Shown in pieces: positions 16,442-27,269 of a stretch of 48,479 nt of DNA (positions within the stretch are counted from its first letter, which is position 1; each line of letters begins with the position of its first letter). Below the pieces are notes generated by a model. It did not search any database, had not been told where the DNA came from, and saw only the letters and a program-made list of their open reading frames with translations. Position numbers and translations under genes: made by a program. Source of the DNA: Gallionella sp. (GTDB lineage: Bacteria > Pseudomonadota > Gammaproteobacteria > Burkholderiales > Gallionellaceae); assembly GCA_022340615.1 (NCBI GenBank), contig JAJDNO010000027.1, forward strand, positions 1 to 48,479, read 5' to 3'.

Positions 16442-17080
16442 ATGACTGCGTTACATAAAGGAATTCTGGGTGCGTTCATGTGTTGCACGCTAGGTGTGGC
16501 ACATGCCGAAGTGATTGCCCCCGATGTGCTGATTAAAAATACCGTGCGGGAAGTCACTGCGATCATCAAGCAGGACAAGGACATCCAGGCCGGAAACCAG
16601 AAGAAGATCCTTGCGCTGGTGGACGCGAAGGTATTGCCGCATTTTGATTTTCAACGCATGACCCAACTGGCGGTCGGAAGATACTGGCGTACCGCCTCTC
16701 CCGAGCAGCAACAGGCACTGGTCACCGAGTTCCGTGATTTGCTGGTGCGAACCTACACCAAGGTTTTTACAGTGTATCGTGACCAGACTATCGAGGTGAA
16801 GCCGCTCAGGATGGCACCCGACGATACCGAGGTTACCATCAGCACCGTGATCAGCAAGCCGGGTACTCAACCGACCTCGGTTGATTATGAAATGATGAAG
16901 TCCCCCGACGGATGGAAGGTATTCGACATATCCGTCGAAGGGGTCAGCATGGTGATGAGCTATCGCGGCACGTTCGCATCGCAGATCCAGCAGGACGGTG
17001 TCGATGGCCTGATCAGGACGCTTTCCGACAAGAATGCCACGGCCACTGATGGCAATGTGGCGAAGACGGGGGTGCAGTGA
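16442..17080 (+). CDS. mlaC: Periplasmic phospholipid-binding protein MlaC
   Basis: 212 residues. A signal peptide ends near residue 22 (GVAHA). The mature part has the Tol-Tol-Ttg2 layout: KILALVDAKVLPHFDFQRMTQLAVGRYWR read in pieces, then FRDLLVRTYTKVF and DGWKVFDISVEGVSMVMSYR. MlaC shuttles phospholipids between the outer-membrane MlaA complex and MlaFEDB. No mlaA (vacJ) gene is present in the window. It overlaps mlaB by 4 bases. Confidence 0.92.
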   Translation: MTALHKGILGAFMCCTLGVAHAEVIAPDVLIKNTVREVTAIIKQDKDIQAGNQKKILALVDAKVLPHFDFQRMTQLAVGRYWRTASPEQQQALVTEFRDLLVRTYTKVFTVYRDQTIEVKPLRMAPDDTEVTISTVISKPGTQPTSVDYEMMKSPDGWKVFDISVEGVSMVMSYRGTFASQIQQDGVDGLIRTLSDKNATATDGNVAKTGVQ

Positions 17081-17364
17081 GCAGTCGCGTGGACGGGTGG
17101 ATGGTGGTTCAGGGAAATTTGAACATCAGCACCGTACCGGCATTGTTCGAAACCGGATTGCAACATCTGGCCAACGAAGATTTCCAGGTCGATTTTTCGC
17201 AGGTCGAATCCGTGGACTCCGCAGCGGTCAGCTTGCTGCTGGGATGGAACAGGGCTGCCCGGAAGATGCAGCGTGCTTTGCGTGTGAAGGGTCTGCCTGA
17301 AGATTTGCTCAGCCTGGCCGACCTGTACGGCGTAGCTGATCTCCTGCCGCAACAATCCGATTGA
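17077..17364 (+). CDS. mlaB: STAS-domain protein MlaB
   Basis: 95 residues with a GTG start that overlaps the mlaC stop as GTGA, so translation is coupled. The sequence is a single STAS domain: VQGNLNISTVPALFE, DFSQVESVDSAAVSLLLGW and a C-terminal helix. MlaB binds MlaF in the cytoplasm and supports assembly and activity of the transporter. The typical Ser/Thr after the Asp (here DSAAVS) is present. Confidence 0.88.
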   Translation: MSSRVDGWMVVQGNLNISTVPALFETGLQHLANEDFQVDFSQVESVDSAAVSLLLGWNRAARKMQRALRVKGLPEDLLSLADLYGVADLLPQQSD

Positions 17365-17498
17365 ATTCTTTGCGCAGGCGGCGCCCTGGCTGTCGCGCGC
17401 ACCTCACGCCAGTTTTTAGTATCATGCGCAACCTTGGCAACGGGCGGCGGTCTGTCCCTGGCCAGTCCATTTCGACTTAACATATGGTGGAATTATTT

Positions 17499-17738
17499 AT
17501 GGTAACCCCGGAAAGTATTCAACAGAACATCGCGCAGGGCATGTCGACCGAACATTTGAGTGTTGTCGGAGACGGGCAGCACTTCGAGGCCGTGGTGGTC
17601 AGCGAAGCGTTTGCCGGAAAAAACCGGGTTCAGCGTCACCAGATGGTTTACCAGACCCTGGGCGACCGGATGCGCGCGGAGATTCATGCGCTTTCGATGA
17701 AAACCATGACGCCGCAAGAGTGGCGTAGCCAGCAGTAA
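17499..17738 (+). CDS. ibaG: BolA/IbaG family protein
   Basis: 79 residues from the ATG at 17499, which is preceded by GGTGG at a suitable distance. An in-frame ATG at 17484 has no ribosome binding site and would add five residues. The BolA fold is recognisable from LSVVGDGQHFEAVVVSEAF, then KNRVQRHQMVYQTLGDRM and IHALSMKTMTPQEW. IbaG-type BolA proteins work with monothiol glutaredoxins in iron-sulfur handling and acid response. The location between mla genes and murA is typical of proteobacteria. Confidence 0.88.
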   Translation: MVTPESIQQNIAQGMSTEHLSVVGDGQHFEAVVVSEAFAGKNRVQRHQMVYQTLGDRMRAEIHALSMKTMTPQEWRSQQ

Positions 17739-18992
<1,254 letters not shown>

Positions 18993-19090
18993 ATGGACTG
19001 GCCCGCAGCATGCTACGCAATCATCAGCGCCAGTAAACATGTAGGCTATGAAACTTCCAGCAGACAGAGGTATGAAACAGCGAGTGAGAC

Positions 19091-19702
19091 ATGAAGGAAA
19101 TAACGGTAATTTGCGTATCTTACAAAAGGTATAAAAACATACCTGTACTGATTCACTCCTTTCTTGCGCAAACGTTGCAGAACTTCAAGCTGCTGGTGCT
19201 GCACGATGGCTATGATGCCGAAATGGAAATCATCCTTCAGGATTTCAGGAACAATTACCCGGATATATTCGATTACCGGTTTTCCGATATCCGCTTTAAC
19301 GATTATGGCCACTCATTGAGGGACATCGGGATCGGAATGCTGGATACGGAATATGTGCTGATAACCAATGACGACAATTATTATTGTCCAAAATTTCTCG
19401 AGTACATGTTCATGCCGGTTCATGCGGAATCCTCTCCTCCGGACATTGTTCTTTGCGACATGATTCACTCGCATAACAATCCGGGCGGGCGGCCGCAAGG
19501 GCCTTATAATCTGTTCAAAACATCGCCGGGCAGACTTTCCATTGATATCGGATGCTTTATTGCCAGAAGCGAATTGGCAAAAAAGGCAGGGTTCAGGGAC
19601 AAGACGCACGATGGCGATGCGACATATTTCGAGGACCTGATCAGCGCGGCTGTCACGCCCAGGATCATCAAAATCGATCACGTCCTGTTTGTCCATAATT
19701 AA
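19091..19702 (+). CDS. Small family 2 type glycosyltransferase
   Basis: 203 residues. The start reads MKEITVICVSYKRYKNIPVL, the first strand and helix of a GT-A fold. A nucleotide-sugar region follows, with YVLITNDDNYYCPKF near residues 95-110; the DD there is a likely metal-binding DxD. The end contains a DxxFxxD-like segment (DATYFEDLISAA). No membrane helix or signal peptide is seen, so it is a cytoplasmic enzyme. The acceptor cannot be told. The gene has visibly more A+T than its neighbours and splits the usual murA-hisG pair, with gaps of 98 and 143 bases around it, so it may have been acquired. Confidence 0.7.
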   Translation: MKEITVICVSYKRYKNIPVLIHSFLAQTLQNFKLLVLHDGYDAEMEIILQDFRNNYPDIFDYRFSDIRFNDYGHSLRDIGIGMLDTEYVLITNDDNYYCPKFLEYMFMPVHAESSPPDIVLCDMIHSHNNPGGRPQGPYNLFKTSPGRLSIDIGCFIARSELAKKAGFRDKTHDGDATYFEDLISAAVTPRIIKIDHVLFVHN

Positions 19703-19845
19703 TGGGCGCCGCGTGGTTGACGTGATCCAGGCGCTTGATAGCTGGACAGTCACCTTGATGCCGGTTGGCTGCTCTTCCACGCCGGCAGGCTCATCAATGC
19801 TGCATTTACGGTAGAATGCGCATCTTTCATAAGCGCCTGAATCCG

Positions 19846-20484
19846 ATGACCATCACCATCGCCCTGTCCAAGGGACGCATCTTCGAAGAGACCATGCCGT
19901 TGCTGAATGCAGCCGGTATCGATGCGCTCGAGGATCCCGAATCCTCACGGAAGCTGATCTTGCCGACCAATCGCCCCGATGTACGCCTGATAATTGTGCG
20001 TGCCAGCGATGTGCCGACCTATGTGCAATACGGTGCGGCCGATCTCGGAGTGGCGGGCAAGGATGTGCTGGAAGAGCACGGCGGCACCGGCCTGTACCAG
20101 CCGCTGGACCTGAACATTGCGCGGTGCCGGATGATGGTAGCAGTACGCGATGATTTTGATTACGAGTCCGCGGTGCGCCAGGGTGCACGGCTTCGTGTGG
20201 CGACCAAGTATGTGCAGACCGCCAGGAAACACTTTGCCGCAAAAGGCGTGCATGTGGATCTGATCAAGCTTTACGGCTCCATGGAACTGGCACCGCTGGT
20301 GGGGCTGTCGGACGCGATCGTGGACCTGGTCAGCAGCGGCAACACGCTCAAGGCGAATCACCTCAGGGCCGTCGAGCACATTGCGGATATTTCGTCTCGC
20401 CTGGTGGTCAACCAGGCTGCTCTCAAATTGAAATATGACGTGATCCATCCGATGCTGGATGCGTTCGCGCGTTCGATTAAATAA
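19846..20484 (+). CDS. hisG: ATP phosphoribosyltransferase, short form
   Basis: 212 residues from the ATG at 19846; the frame stays open upstream but homologues begin at [15 protein letters not shown]. It joins ATP and PRPP, the first step of histidine synthesis. Conserved blocks are [39 protein letters not shown] and the PRPP loop [18 protein letters not shown]. The C-terminal regulatory domain of the long form is absent, so this short form should need HisZ as regulatory partner, which is not in the window. hisD follows after 35 bases. Confidence 0.94.
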   Translation: MTITIALSKGRIFEETMPLLNAAGIDALEDPESSRKLILPTNRPDVRLIIVRASDVPTYVQYGAADLGVAGKDVLEEHGGTGLYQPLDLNIARCRMMVAVRDDFDYESAVRQGARLRVATKYVQTARKHFAAKGVHVDLIKLYGSMELAPLVGLSDAIVDLVSSGNTLKANHLRAVEHIADISSRLVVNQAALKLKYDVIHPMLDAFARSIK

Positions 20485-20519
20485 AATATAGCGCAACCGG
20501 GAAATATGAGCGAATTAGC

Positions 20520-21821
20520 ATGAACATCAGAAAACTATCCAGCCGCGCCGCCGGATTCGATGCAGAGTTGAGCGGACTGCTTGCGTTCGAGGAAACCGCG
20601 GACGAGAAGCTCGAAACGACGGTTGCCGCCATAGTTGCCGACGTACGCAGGCGAGGCGATGAGGCGGTGCTGGAATACACCCGGAAGTTTGATCGCCTGT
20701 CGCTGGAGACTGCTGTTGAAATGGAGTTGCCGCGCGATGAATTGCAGGCGGCGCTTGACGGCCTGCCGGTGGAACAGCGCAGCGCGCTGGAACAGGCCGC
20801 AAATCGCGTCAGTGATTATCATCTCAGACAGGTGCAGGCATCGTGGAGCTACACTGATGCGGACGGGACACTGCTTGGCCAGCAGGTGACCCCGCTGGAT
20901 CGTGTCGGTCTCTATGTGCCGGGCGGCAAGGCGGCATATCCGTCCTCGGTGTTGATGAACGCGCTGCCGGCCAAAGTTGCCGGGGTGGCCGAACTGGTCA
21001 TGGTGGTGCCGACTCCCGACGGCGTAAAGAACCAGCTGGTGCTGGCAGCGGCCTGTCTTGCCGGTGTGGATCGAGTATTCACGATCGGAGGTGCACAGGC
21101 GGTCGCGGCATTGGCCTACGGCACTGCAACCATACCGAAAGTGGACAAGATCGTCGGCCCCGGCAATGCCTACGTCGCGGCCGCAAAACGCCGTGTGTTC
21201 GGTGTGTGCGGTATCGACATGATCGCTGGGCCTTCGGAAATCCTGGTGATCTGCGACGGGCAGACCAGCCCCGACTGGATTGCGATGGACCTGTTCTCGC
21301 AGGCCGAGCACGACGAACTCGCGCAGGCCATCCTGCTGTCACCGGATGAAAAATTCATCGAAGCTGTTGCCGCAAGCGCAGAAAAATTGCTGGGACAAAT
21401 GCCGCGCCGCGACATCATCCGGACAGCGCTGGAAAATCGCGGGGCACTGATCCATGTTGCCGATCTTGATGAAGCATGCGCGATCGCCAACCGCATTGCG
21501 CCCGAACACCTGGAGTTGTCGGTCGCGGATCCTGAAGCCTGGTTGCCTAAACTGAAACACGCCGGCGCGATCTTCATGGGCCGCTACACGTCGGAAGCGC
21601 TTGGTGATTACTGCGCCGGGCCCAACCACGTGCTGCCCACTTCGGGGACGGCACGATTCTCGTCACCGCTCGGCGTGTACGATTTCCAGAAGCGCAGCAG
21701 CCTGATTCAGGTTTCTGCCGCGGGTGCGCAAAAGCTGGGCGACATCGCATCCGTACTGGCCTTCGGTGAAGGTTTGCAGGCGCACGCTCAATCGGCGCTG
21801 TTCAGGAAAGGCCAGGCCTAG
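20520..21821 (+). CDS. hisD: Histidinol dehydrogenase
   Basis: 433 residues, the usual size. It oxidises L-histidinol to L-histidine in two NAD-dependent steps with zinc. Recognisable blocks are [73 protein letters not shown] and IAPEHLEL; the last two hold zinc and catalytic residues. The rest of the his operon is not adjacent. It converges on the next gene with a gap of 31 bases. Confidence 0.95.
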   Translation: MNIRKLSSRAAGFDAELSGLLAFEETADEKLETTVAAIVADVRRRGDEAVLEYTRKFDRLSLETAVEMELPRDELQAALDGLPVEQRSALEQAANRVSDYHLRQVQASWSYTDADGTLLGQQVTPLDRVGLYVPGGKAAYPSSVLMNALPAKVAGVAELVMVVPTPDGVKNQLVLAAACLAGVDRVFTIGGAQAVAALAYGTATIPKVDKIVGPGNAYVAAAKRRVFGVCGIDMIAGPSEILVICDGQTSPDWIAMDLFSQAEHDELAQAILLSPDEKFIEAVAASAEKLLGQMPRRDIIRTALENRGALIHVADLDEACAIANRIAPEHLELSVADPEAWLPKLKHAGAIFMGRYTSEALGDYCAGPNHVLPTSGTARFSSPLGVYDFQKRSSLIQVSAAGAQKLGDIASVLAFGEGLQAHAQSALFRKGQA

Positions 21822-21852
21822 CAGGCTGGGTCGTGGTCGACCGGCACCTGCC

Positions 21853-23499
21853 TCAAGACCCCTCCACGCGGCGATACAGCCGATAGCGTTCGTCCTTGTC
21901 GCCCTTGCGGTTGCCCTCCCAGATTTTCTTCCATCGCGCTTCGTCGAGCAGCGGCCTGGACAATTTGTTGCCCTGGATCAGGCGCAAATCGCAACGGTGT
22001 CTGTAGTCGTGCTCGGTGAGGATATTGCCGAAGTAATACAGCATCGCGCGTTGCCCTTCGCCCAGACGTTCCCCGGCAATGCATCGGTAATGTTCGGGCA
22101 GGGATTGCTTGAGCGAGGCGACCATGCCGCGATAGCTCTTGCCGCTGTCCAGCCAGGGCAGCCACAGCGTCATTGCGAGTATCCAGATCAGGGTGACGCC
22201 TGACGCCCAGTTCAATGTCGCGCGGCGCATCGAACGCCCGACGCGCCACACGATCACGATCCACAGTACCGTGGCGATGATCGCAATCACGAACGGTGTG
22301 GTATGAAGCTCCGGTTCGAAACCGGGCTGAAAGTCTTTCAGCCAGTGGGTGATCTTGGCATGGTTATCCAGCAGCAAGCCGGCCCAGCCCCACCACATCA
22401 GGATCGCAATCAGCGCGAATGTCATGATCCCGAACCAGTCCAGCGCGTTGGCCGCGCCGCGCTTCAGTATCGACAGCGAGGCGGTCGCCAGCAGTGTGAG
22501 CGGCAACAGCATCGGCAAGGCAAACAGCTCCGCAGTGCTGGCGGCGAGGCTGAGGGTGATGAACATCACCACGAAATTGACCAGCGGCAGCTGTAAATCG
22601 TCGCGTTGCGCCAGTTTTTTGCGGGACTTCCATACCATCCAGCCCGCGAGCGGCAGGGCGGGCCACGCCAGCCATGGCAGGTTTTCCAGATAGTAGAGGG
22701 AATCCTTGCCGGGACCGGATTTCGCGTGCTTGATCCAGTTGCCGATGTTGTGTGCCCATGCCCAGTCGGCGAACAATTGCGGTGAATGTCGATACAGCAG
22801 CAGCGGCCAGACGGTCAGCCACGGCAACGCGAACAGCAAGGCGACACCGAGGCTGAGATAAAATTGCCGCGTGCGCCAGTTCCGGAAAAACAGCGGCAGG
22901 CAAGCCGCAGTCAGCACAAACACGATCGGTGAGATAAAGCCCTTGGACATGAAGCCGATGCCCATGCCGGTCCCGGTCAATATGCCGGCGCGCCAGAATT
23001 GCTCCCTGCTGAGCGAGAAACCGAACAGCATCATTGCGCAGCCGGTCAGCAGCACGAGATCGGTGACCATCTGGTGTGCGCGTACCAGCATGCCCAGGCA
23101 GCCGATCAGGATGATCGCCGCAGCCCAGCCGCGATTTTCTCCGTACAGCCTGCGGCCGGCGAGGCCGATGAACAGCAGGGTCAGCGCAGTATAGAATCCG
23201 CTGGCAATGCGCGCGCCGTCGTGCAGCGGAAACAGCGGAGAAAACAGTTTGGCAAAAAGCGCAGCTGTCCAGTAGTACAGCGGCGGTTTGTCCATGAAAG
23301 GCTCGCCAGCCAGGGTGGGCACCAGCCAATCGCCGTTATGCAGCATCGAATAGATAACGCCGAAGCTGAATGCATCATCCGGCTTCCAAGGATCGTGCCC
23401 GACCAGCCCGGTACCCAGCCAGATCAGGCACAGCAACCCGAGCAGCACCGCTTTGCCGGGAGTGATCGGATGGGGGTCGGTGGGTTTGATGAAGTACAT
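21853..23499 (-). CDS. ArnT-like membrane glycosyltransferase (GT39/GT83 family)
   Basis: 548 residues with about twelve hydrophobic segments. The first periplasmic loop reads HDPWKPDDAFSFGVIYSML and then GEPFMDKPPLYYWTAALF. The acidic pair and the KPPLYYW block are signatures of ArnT and related polyprenyl-phosphate-sugar transferases. These enzymes add a sugar from a lipid carrier to lipid A or another acceptor at the periplasmic face. No aminoarabinose synthesis genes are nearby, so lipid A modification cannot be assumed. Confidence 0.8.
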   Translation of the reverse strand: MYFIKPTDPHPITPGKAVLLGLLCLIWLGTGLVGHDPWKPDDAFSFGVIYSMLHNGDWLVPTLAGEPFMDKPPLYYWTAALFAKLFSPLFPLHDGARIASGFYTALTLLFIGLAGRRLYGENRGWAAAIILIGCLGMLVRAHQMVTDLVLLTGCAMMLFGFSLSREQFWRAGILTGTGMGIGFMSKGFISPIVFVLTAACLPLFFRNWRTRQFYLSLGVALLFALPWLTVWPLLLYRHSPQLFADWAWAHNIGNWIKHAKSGPGKDSLYYLENLPWLAWPALPLAGWMVWKSRKKLAQRDDLQLPLVNFVVMFITLSLAASTAELFALPMLLPLTLLATASLSILKRGAANALDWFGIMTFALIAILMWWGWAGLLLDNHAKITHWLKDFQPGFEPELHTTPFVIAIIATVLWIVIVWRVGRSMRRATLNWASGVTLIWILAMTLWLPWLDSGKSYRGMVASLKQSLPEHYRCIAGERLGEGQRAMLYYFGNILTEHDYRHRCDLRLIQGNKLSRPLLDEARWKKIWEGNRKGDKDERYRLYRRVEGS

Positions 23500-23543
23500 G
23501 CGATTTTTAGAGACACCCTAAACTGTTACGGCATTGTCGTCGC

Positions 23544-23574
23544 AAATAAAAAAGGCAGCTGACGCTGCCTTTTG
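23544..23574 (-). terminator. Rho-independent terminator of rpmE
   Basis: On the minus strand an AAAGGCAGC stem (23564-23572 in plus coordinates) pairs with its complement at 23551-23559 across a 4-base loop, and T residues follow toward 23545. It lies 81 bases after the rpmE stop and before the ArnT-like gene on the same strand, so it should end the rpmE message. Confidence 0.85.
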
Positions 23575-23654
23575 ATGGAACCGCCGCGCAAAGTTCCTCT
23601 TGGGTATATTGCCATTCCTTTGGGCAGCCAGCAAAGGCTGCCCGCGGATAACGG

Positions 23655-23870
23655 CTAGGCTGAAGCCTTGCTGCCGTATTTCTGACGGAACTTGTCGATG
23701 CGGCCTGCGGTATCGACTATCTTCTGAGTGCCGGTGTAGAAGGGATGGCATTCGGAACAGACCTCGACGTGCAAGGCTGGCTTGCCCATCACGGATTTGG
23801 TCTTGAAGCTGTTGCCGCAACTGCATGTCACGGTGATTTCATTGTAATCCGGGTGAATATTTGCTTTCAT
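23655..23870 (-). CDS. rpmE: 50S ribosomal protein L31, zinc-binding type
   Basis: 71 residues from the ATG at 23870, preceded by AAGGAAAG. A longer in-frame start adds 14 residues not found in L31. Cys16, Cys18, Cys38 and Cys41 (TCSCGNSF and VCSEC) form the zinc site of the C+ form of L31, a small protein of the large ribosomal subunit. This form can act as a cellular zinc store and is replaced by a C- paralogue under zinc limitation in some bacteria; no paralogue is in the window. It is a single-gene unit with its own promoter and terminator. Confidence 0.96.
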   Translation of the reverse strand: MKANIHPDYNEITVTCSCGNSFKTKSVMGKPALHVEVCSECHPFYTGTQKIVDTAGRIDKFRQKYGSKASA

Positions 23871-23935
23871 GATCTTTCCTTGCGTATGGTTTAGTGCGGC
23901 GGGTGTACGCACTCGGGTTTTGCATAAGGGCGCGC

Positions 23936-23964
23936 ATTATCCATGAAAATGGGGGGCTGCGCAA
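23936..23964 (-). promoter_or_regulatory. Candidate sigma-70 promoter of rpmE
   Basis: On the minus strand TTGCGC and GATAAT are spaced by exactly 17 bases, giving a leader of about 60 bases before the rpmE start. Position and spacing are good, although the -35 element is only a partial match. Confidence 0.6.
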
Positions 23965-24000
23965 ATTGTCGTCCCCGGCGGTTATCCGGATAAATGGCAG

Positions 24001-24023
24001 CCGGATTTCGGTTCGAAATCCGG
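24001..24023. repeat. Perfect 23-base palindrome between rpmE and the MHS transporter
   Basis: CCGGATTTCG at 24001-24010 is repeated inverted as CGAAATCCGG at 24014-24023 with a 3-base centre. A second short palindrome, TATCCGGATA, lies at 23983-23992. Neither is followed by a T run on either strand. The element is 37 bases upstream of the rpmE -35 and 97 bases before the transporter gene, so it may be an operator for either. Confidence 0.6.
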
Positions 24024-24119
24024 CAAGGATCAGCGCCTTCAGGTATTCCTTCAGCACGCACTGGTAGTGACTGCATGAATCAAATAAACTCCGCCCCTTG
24101 TGCTTGAATCAATCGGGGA

Positions 24120-25400
24120 ATGAAAAATATGCCTGCACTGAGCCGGAATGAATACAGGACACTGGTGCTCGCCGCGCTGGGCGGGGCGCTGGAGTTCTAC
24201 GATTTCGTGATCTTCGTGTTTTTTGCTGTCGCGATCGGTCAGCTATTCTTCCCGCACGACATGCCGGACTGGTTGCGCCAGTTGCAGACTTTCGGCATTT
24301 TCGCGGCCGGCTATCTGGCCCGTCCGCTCGGCGGTGTGGTGATGGCTCACTTCGGCGATCTGCTGGGGCGCAAGAGGATGTTCATGCTGAGCATATTTCT
24401 GATGGCGATTCCGACGATGGCGATCGGTTTGCTGCCGACCTATACGGCGATCGGCATCTGGGCACCGCTGCTGCTGCTCGCGATGCGCGTGCTTCAGGGC
24501 GCGGCGGTCGGCGGGGAAGTGCCGGGAGCATGGGTGTTTGTTTCCGAGCACGTGCCTGCACGCCATGTCGGCTTTGCATGTGGAACCCTGACGGCCGGAC
24601 TTACTGGCGGCATCCTGCTCGGTTCACTCGTGGCGACCGCGATCCACAAGATTTACGCTCCCGCCGAATTGCTCAGCCAGGGCTGGCGTGTGCCTTTTAT
24701 CATCGGCGGGCTGTTTGGCCTGATGGCGGCATGGCTGCGCCAATGGCTGCAGGAAACGCCTGTGTTCAGGGAGATGCAGGCGCGCAAGGCATTGGCGGAC
24801 GAGTTGCCGCTGAAGAGGGTGGTGCGTGAACATCGACCAGCCGTAATCTTGACCATGATGATGACCTGGCTGCTGTCCGCCGCAATCGTGGTGATGATAC
24901 TGATGACCCCGACGCTGGTACAGAAGCTGTATGCGATTCCCGCGGCCGTCGCGTTGCAGGCGAACAGTATCGCGACGCTATTCCTGAGTCTGGGCTGCGT
25001 GGTGTTCGGTGCGCTGGCCGATCGGTATGGCCCGGGGCGGGTGTTGCTGGTCGGTTGTGCGATGCTGGGCATCACTTCGGGACTGTTCTATCATCAGATG
25101 TCGGTCGCGCCCCAGAACATCGATGGCCTGTATGCCTTGTGCGGATTCTTTGTCGGCGTGATCGGCGTGGTGCCGAGTGTTGCTGTCAAGGCATTCCCGC
25201 CGGCAGTGCGTTTTTCCGGATTGTCCTTTTCATATAATGTCGCTTACGCGGTGTTTGGCGGGCTGACACCGGTGGCGGTCAGCATGCTGATGCCTCTCGA
25301 CCCGCTGGCACCCGCGCATTACGTGGAAGTGCTGAGCGTCGTGGGCATGCTGATTGGATTGTATTTGTGGCGCGGGGACAAAGCGCTCAGGTCCGGATAA
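24120..25400 (+). CDS. MFS transporter, metabolite:H+ symporter (MHS) family
   Basis: 426 residues with about twelve membrane segments. The N-terminal block LGGALEFYDFVIFVFFA and the loop HFGDLLGRKRMFMLSI are typical of MHS symporters such as ProP, ShiA and KgtP. GLLPTYTAIGIWAPLLL and RVLQGAAVGGEVPGAWVF are further family blocks. Members import small osmolytes or organic acids with protons; the substrate cannot be read from sequence. An ATG four codons in (24129) is an alternative start. Confidence 0.85.
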   Translation: MKNMPALSRNEYRTLVLAALGGALEFYDFVIFVFFAVAIGQLFFPHDMPDWLRQLQTFGIFAAGYLARPLGGVVMAHFGDLLGRKRMFMLSIFLMAIPTMAIGLLPTYTAIGIWAPLLLLAMRVLQGAAVGGEVPGAWVFVSEHVPARHVGFACGTLTAGLTGGILLGSLVATAIHKIYAPAELLSQGWRVPFIIGGLFGLMAAWLRQWLQETPVFREMQARKALADELPLKRVVREHRPAVILTMMMTWLLSAAIVVMILMTPTLVQKLYAIPAAVALQANSIATLFLSLGCVVFGALADRYGPGRVLLVGCAMLGITSGLFYHQMSVAPQNIDGLYALCGFFVGVIGVVPSVAVKAFPPAVRFSGLSFSYNVAYAVFGGLTPVAVSMLMPLDPLAPAHYVEVLSVVGMLIGLYLWRGDKALRSG

Positions 25401-25488
25401 GACTTTTATGCGAAAATACGCGCCGCGAAAATTGCATGCGTGAATAATCTGCAGCTTGCCGGCATGCGCCCTCTGCTCAGGAAATAAT

Positions 25489-26475
25489 GTGCTAAAAGAA
25501 AATCCGACATTTTTAGAAGACCTCCGGCAATTGCTTGCGGCGGATATGGCCGCGGTGGATCAGGTGATACGCACACGGTTGCATTCAGAAGTAGTGCTGG
25601 TCAATCAGGTAGGTGAATACATCATCAACGGCGGCGGCAAGCGCTTGCGCCCCGCGCTGGTGGTGCTGTCAGCCGAAGCTTTCGGTTACCAGGGCAAACA
25701 TCACCACGATCTGGCAGCGGTGGTCGAATTCATACATACCGCGACACTGCTGCACGACGATGTGGTGGACGAATCCAAACTGCGCCGCGGCCGGGCGACT
25801 GCCAGCGCGCTGTTCGGCAATGCGGCCAGCGTGCTGGTTGGCGATTTCCTGTATTCGCGCGCTTTCCAGATGATGGTCGAGGTGGGCGAGATGCGCGTGA
25901 TGCAGACGCTGGCCGATGCGACCAATGTCATCGCCGAGGGCGAAGTGCTTCAGCTGCTCAACTGCCATGATGCAGATGTCGATGCAGCCAGTTACATGCG
26001 CGTGATCCATTGCAAGACCGCCAAGCTATTCGAGGCGGCAATGCGCCTTGGCGCGATACTGGGCAAGGTTGGCGAGAAGGAAGAACATGCCATGGCCAAG
26101 TATGGCATGCATCTCGGTACCGCATTCCAGCTGGTGGACGATGTACTGGACTATTCCGCCGACGAGCAGCAGACCGGCAAGCATCTCGGCGACGATCTCG
26201 CCGAAGGCAAGCCGACCCTGCCGCTGATCTATGCGATGCAGCACGGCTCGGCTGAGCAGGCTGCCGTTGTGCGCAACGCGATCGAACAGGGAGATGTGGA
26301 AAAATTCGCCGATGTGCTGCAGATCATCCGTGCCACTGGTGCGCTGGATTTCACCCGACAGCAAGCGATGCGTGAAGCCGACGCGGCATGTGCCGCAATC
26401 GCCGGTTTGGCGGATTCTAAATACAAGCGTTGTTTGCTAGAATTGGCGGGGTTTTCCGCAACACGGCAGTTCTAG
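25489..26475 (+). CDS. ispB: Polyprenyl (octaprenyl) diphosphate synthase
   Basis: 328 residues from the GTG at 25489, which has AGGAAA at a proper distance. A TTG 33 bases upstream is in frame but lacks a ribosome binding site. Both Asp-rich motifs are present: DDVVD at 90-94 within LLHDDVVDESKLRRGR and DDVLD at 217-221. The enzyme adds isopentenyl units to make the long side chain of ubiquinone or menaquinone. The exact chain length is not decided by these motifs; octaprenyl is the usual product of the IspB group. The tRNA-Pro gene follows after 57 bases. Confidence 0.9.
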   Translation: MLKENPTFLEDLRQLLAADMAAVDQVIRTRLHSEVVLVNQVGEYIINGGGKRLRPALVVLSAEAFGYQGKHHHDLAAVVEFIHTATLLHDDVVDESKLRRGRATASALFGNAASVLVGDFLYSRAFQMMVEVGEMRVMQTLADATNVIAEGEVLQLLNCHDADVDAASYMRVIHCKTAKLFEAAMRLGAILGKVGEKEEHAMAKYGMHLGTAFQLVDDVLDYSADEQQTGKHLGDDLAEGKPTLPLIYAMQHGSAEQAAVVRNAIEQGDVEKFADVLQIIRATGALDFTRQQAMREADAACAAIAGLADSKYKRCLLELAGFSATRQF

Positions 26476-26532
26476 TGTTATAAGGCTTATCGGTGTCGCT
26501 GAAAACCGCTGTTGGTATCAGTGGCATCGAAA

Positions 26533-26609
<77 letters not shown>

Positions 26610-26624
26610 GGCAAAGTCAGTTCT

Positions 26625-27269
26625 TCAAAGCGGTGCAAGGATCAGCAGCACCCGGTACGGGCCATGTGCGCCCAGTGTGACGGTCTGTTCGATATCGGCG
26701 GTGCGCGACGGGCCCGAAATGAAGTTGACCGCGCGCGGCGGTTGTTCGCATTCCTTGCGCATCTGATCCCAGGCTTCTTCCATCGTCGCGACGATACGGC
26801 CCGGGTTTACAACGGCCACATGGGTTTCCGGCAACAGGCTGGTGGTGGCCGGTGTTTCAACTCCCGACAGCATCATCAGCGTACCCGTTTCTGCAATCGC
26901 GCAGAATGCGCCGGTCACACCCACCGGGTCGTCGTCCCTGGCCGGGCGCGACTGCATTTCCAGTCCGGCCGCTCCCCATTGCAATCCGGCAAGAGAGGGC
27001 CAGCATACGCCACGCATCGGCAACTGGCGTTCGTTCAGATAGCGCGCCAGCAACTGCGGTACTTCCGCCAGATGGTCTGCCTTCAGTACATCGCTGGAAA
27101 GTTTCAGTGCACGTTCGCTGAAACATGCGACCAGATCATCCGGAGGAGGTGGAAGCGGCCCGCGCGGGTGCTGCTCAAGGTGGCTGGCGATTGCATCCAT
27201 TTGGTTCCCGGCACGCGCATGATTTTGAGCATCGCGTATCCTGCCGAGAATCTTGTCGCGCGCGTTCAT
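26625..27269 (-). CDS. lutC: Lactate utilization protein C (LUD domain)
   Basis: 214 residues. The N-terminus MNARDKILGRIRDA and the LUD domain blocks ITGAFCAIAETGTLMM-type (here VGVTGAFCAIAETGTLMML), HVAVVNPGRIV and NFISGPSRTADIEQTVTLGAHGP are those of LutC/YkgG. With LutA and LutB it forms the iron-sulfur L-lactate dehydrogenase complex that turns L-lactate into pyruvate. It overlaps lutB by 4 bases and is last in the operon, converging on tRNA-Pro. Confidence 0.92.
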   Translation of the reverse strand: MNARDKILGRIRDAQNHARAGNQMDAIASHLEQHPRGPLPPPPDDLVACFSERALKLSSDVLKADHLAEVPQLLARYLNERQLPMRGVCWPSLAGLQWGAAGLEMQSRPARDDDPVGVTGAFCAIAETGTLMMLSGVETPATTSLLPETHVAVVNPGRIVATMEEAWDQMRKECEQPPRAVNFISGPSRTADIEQTVTLGAHGPYRVLLILAPL

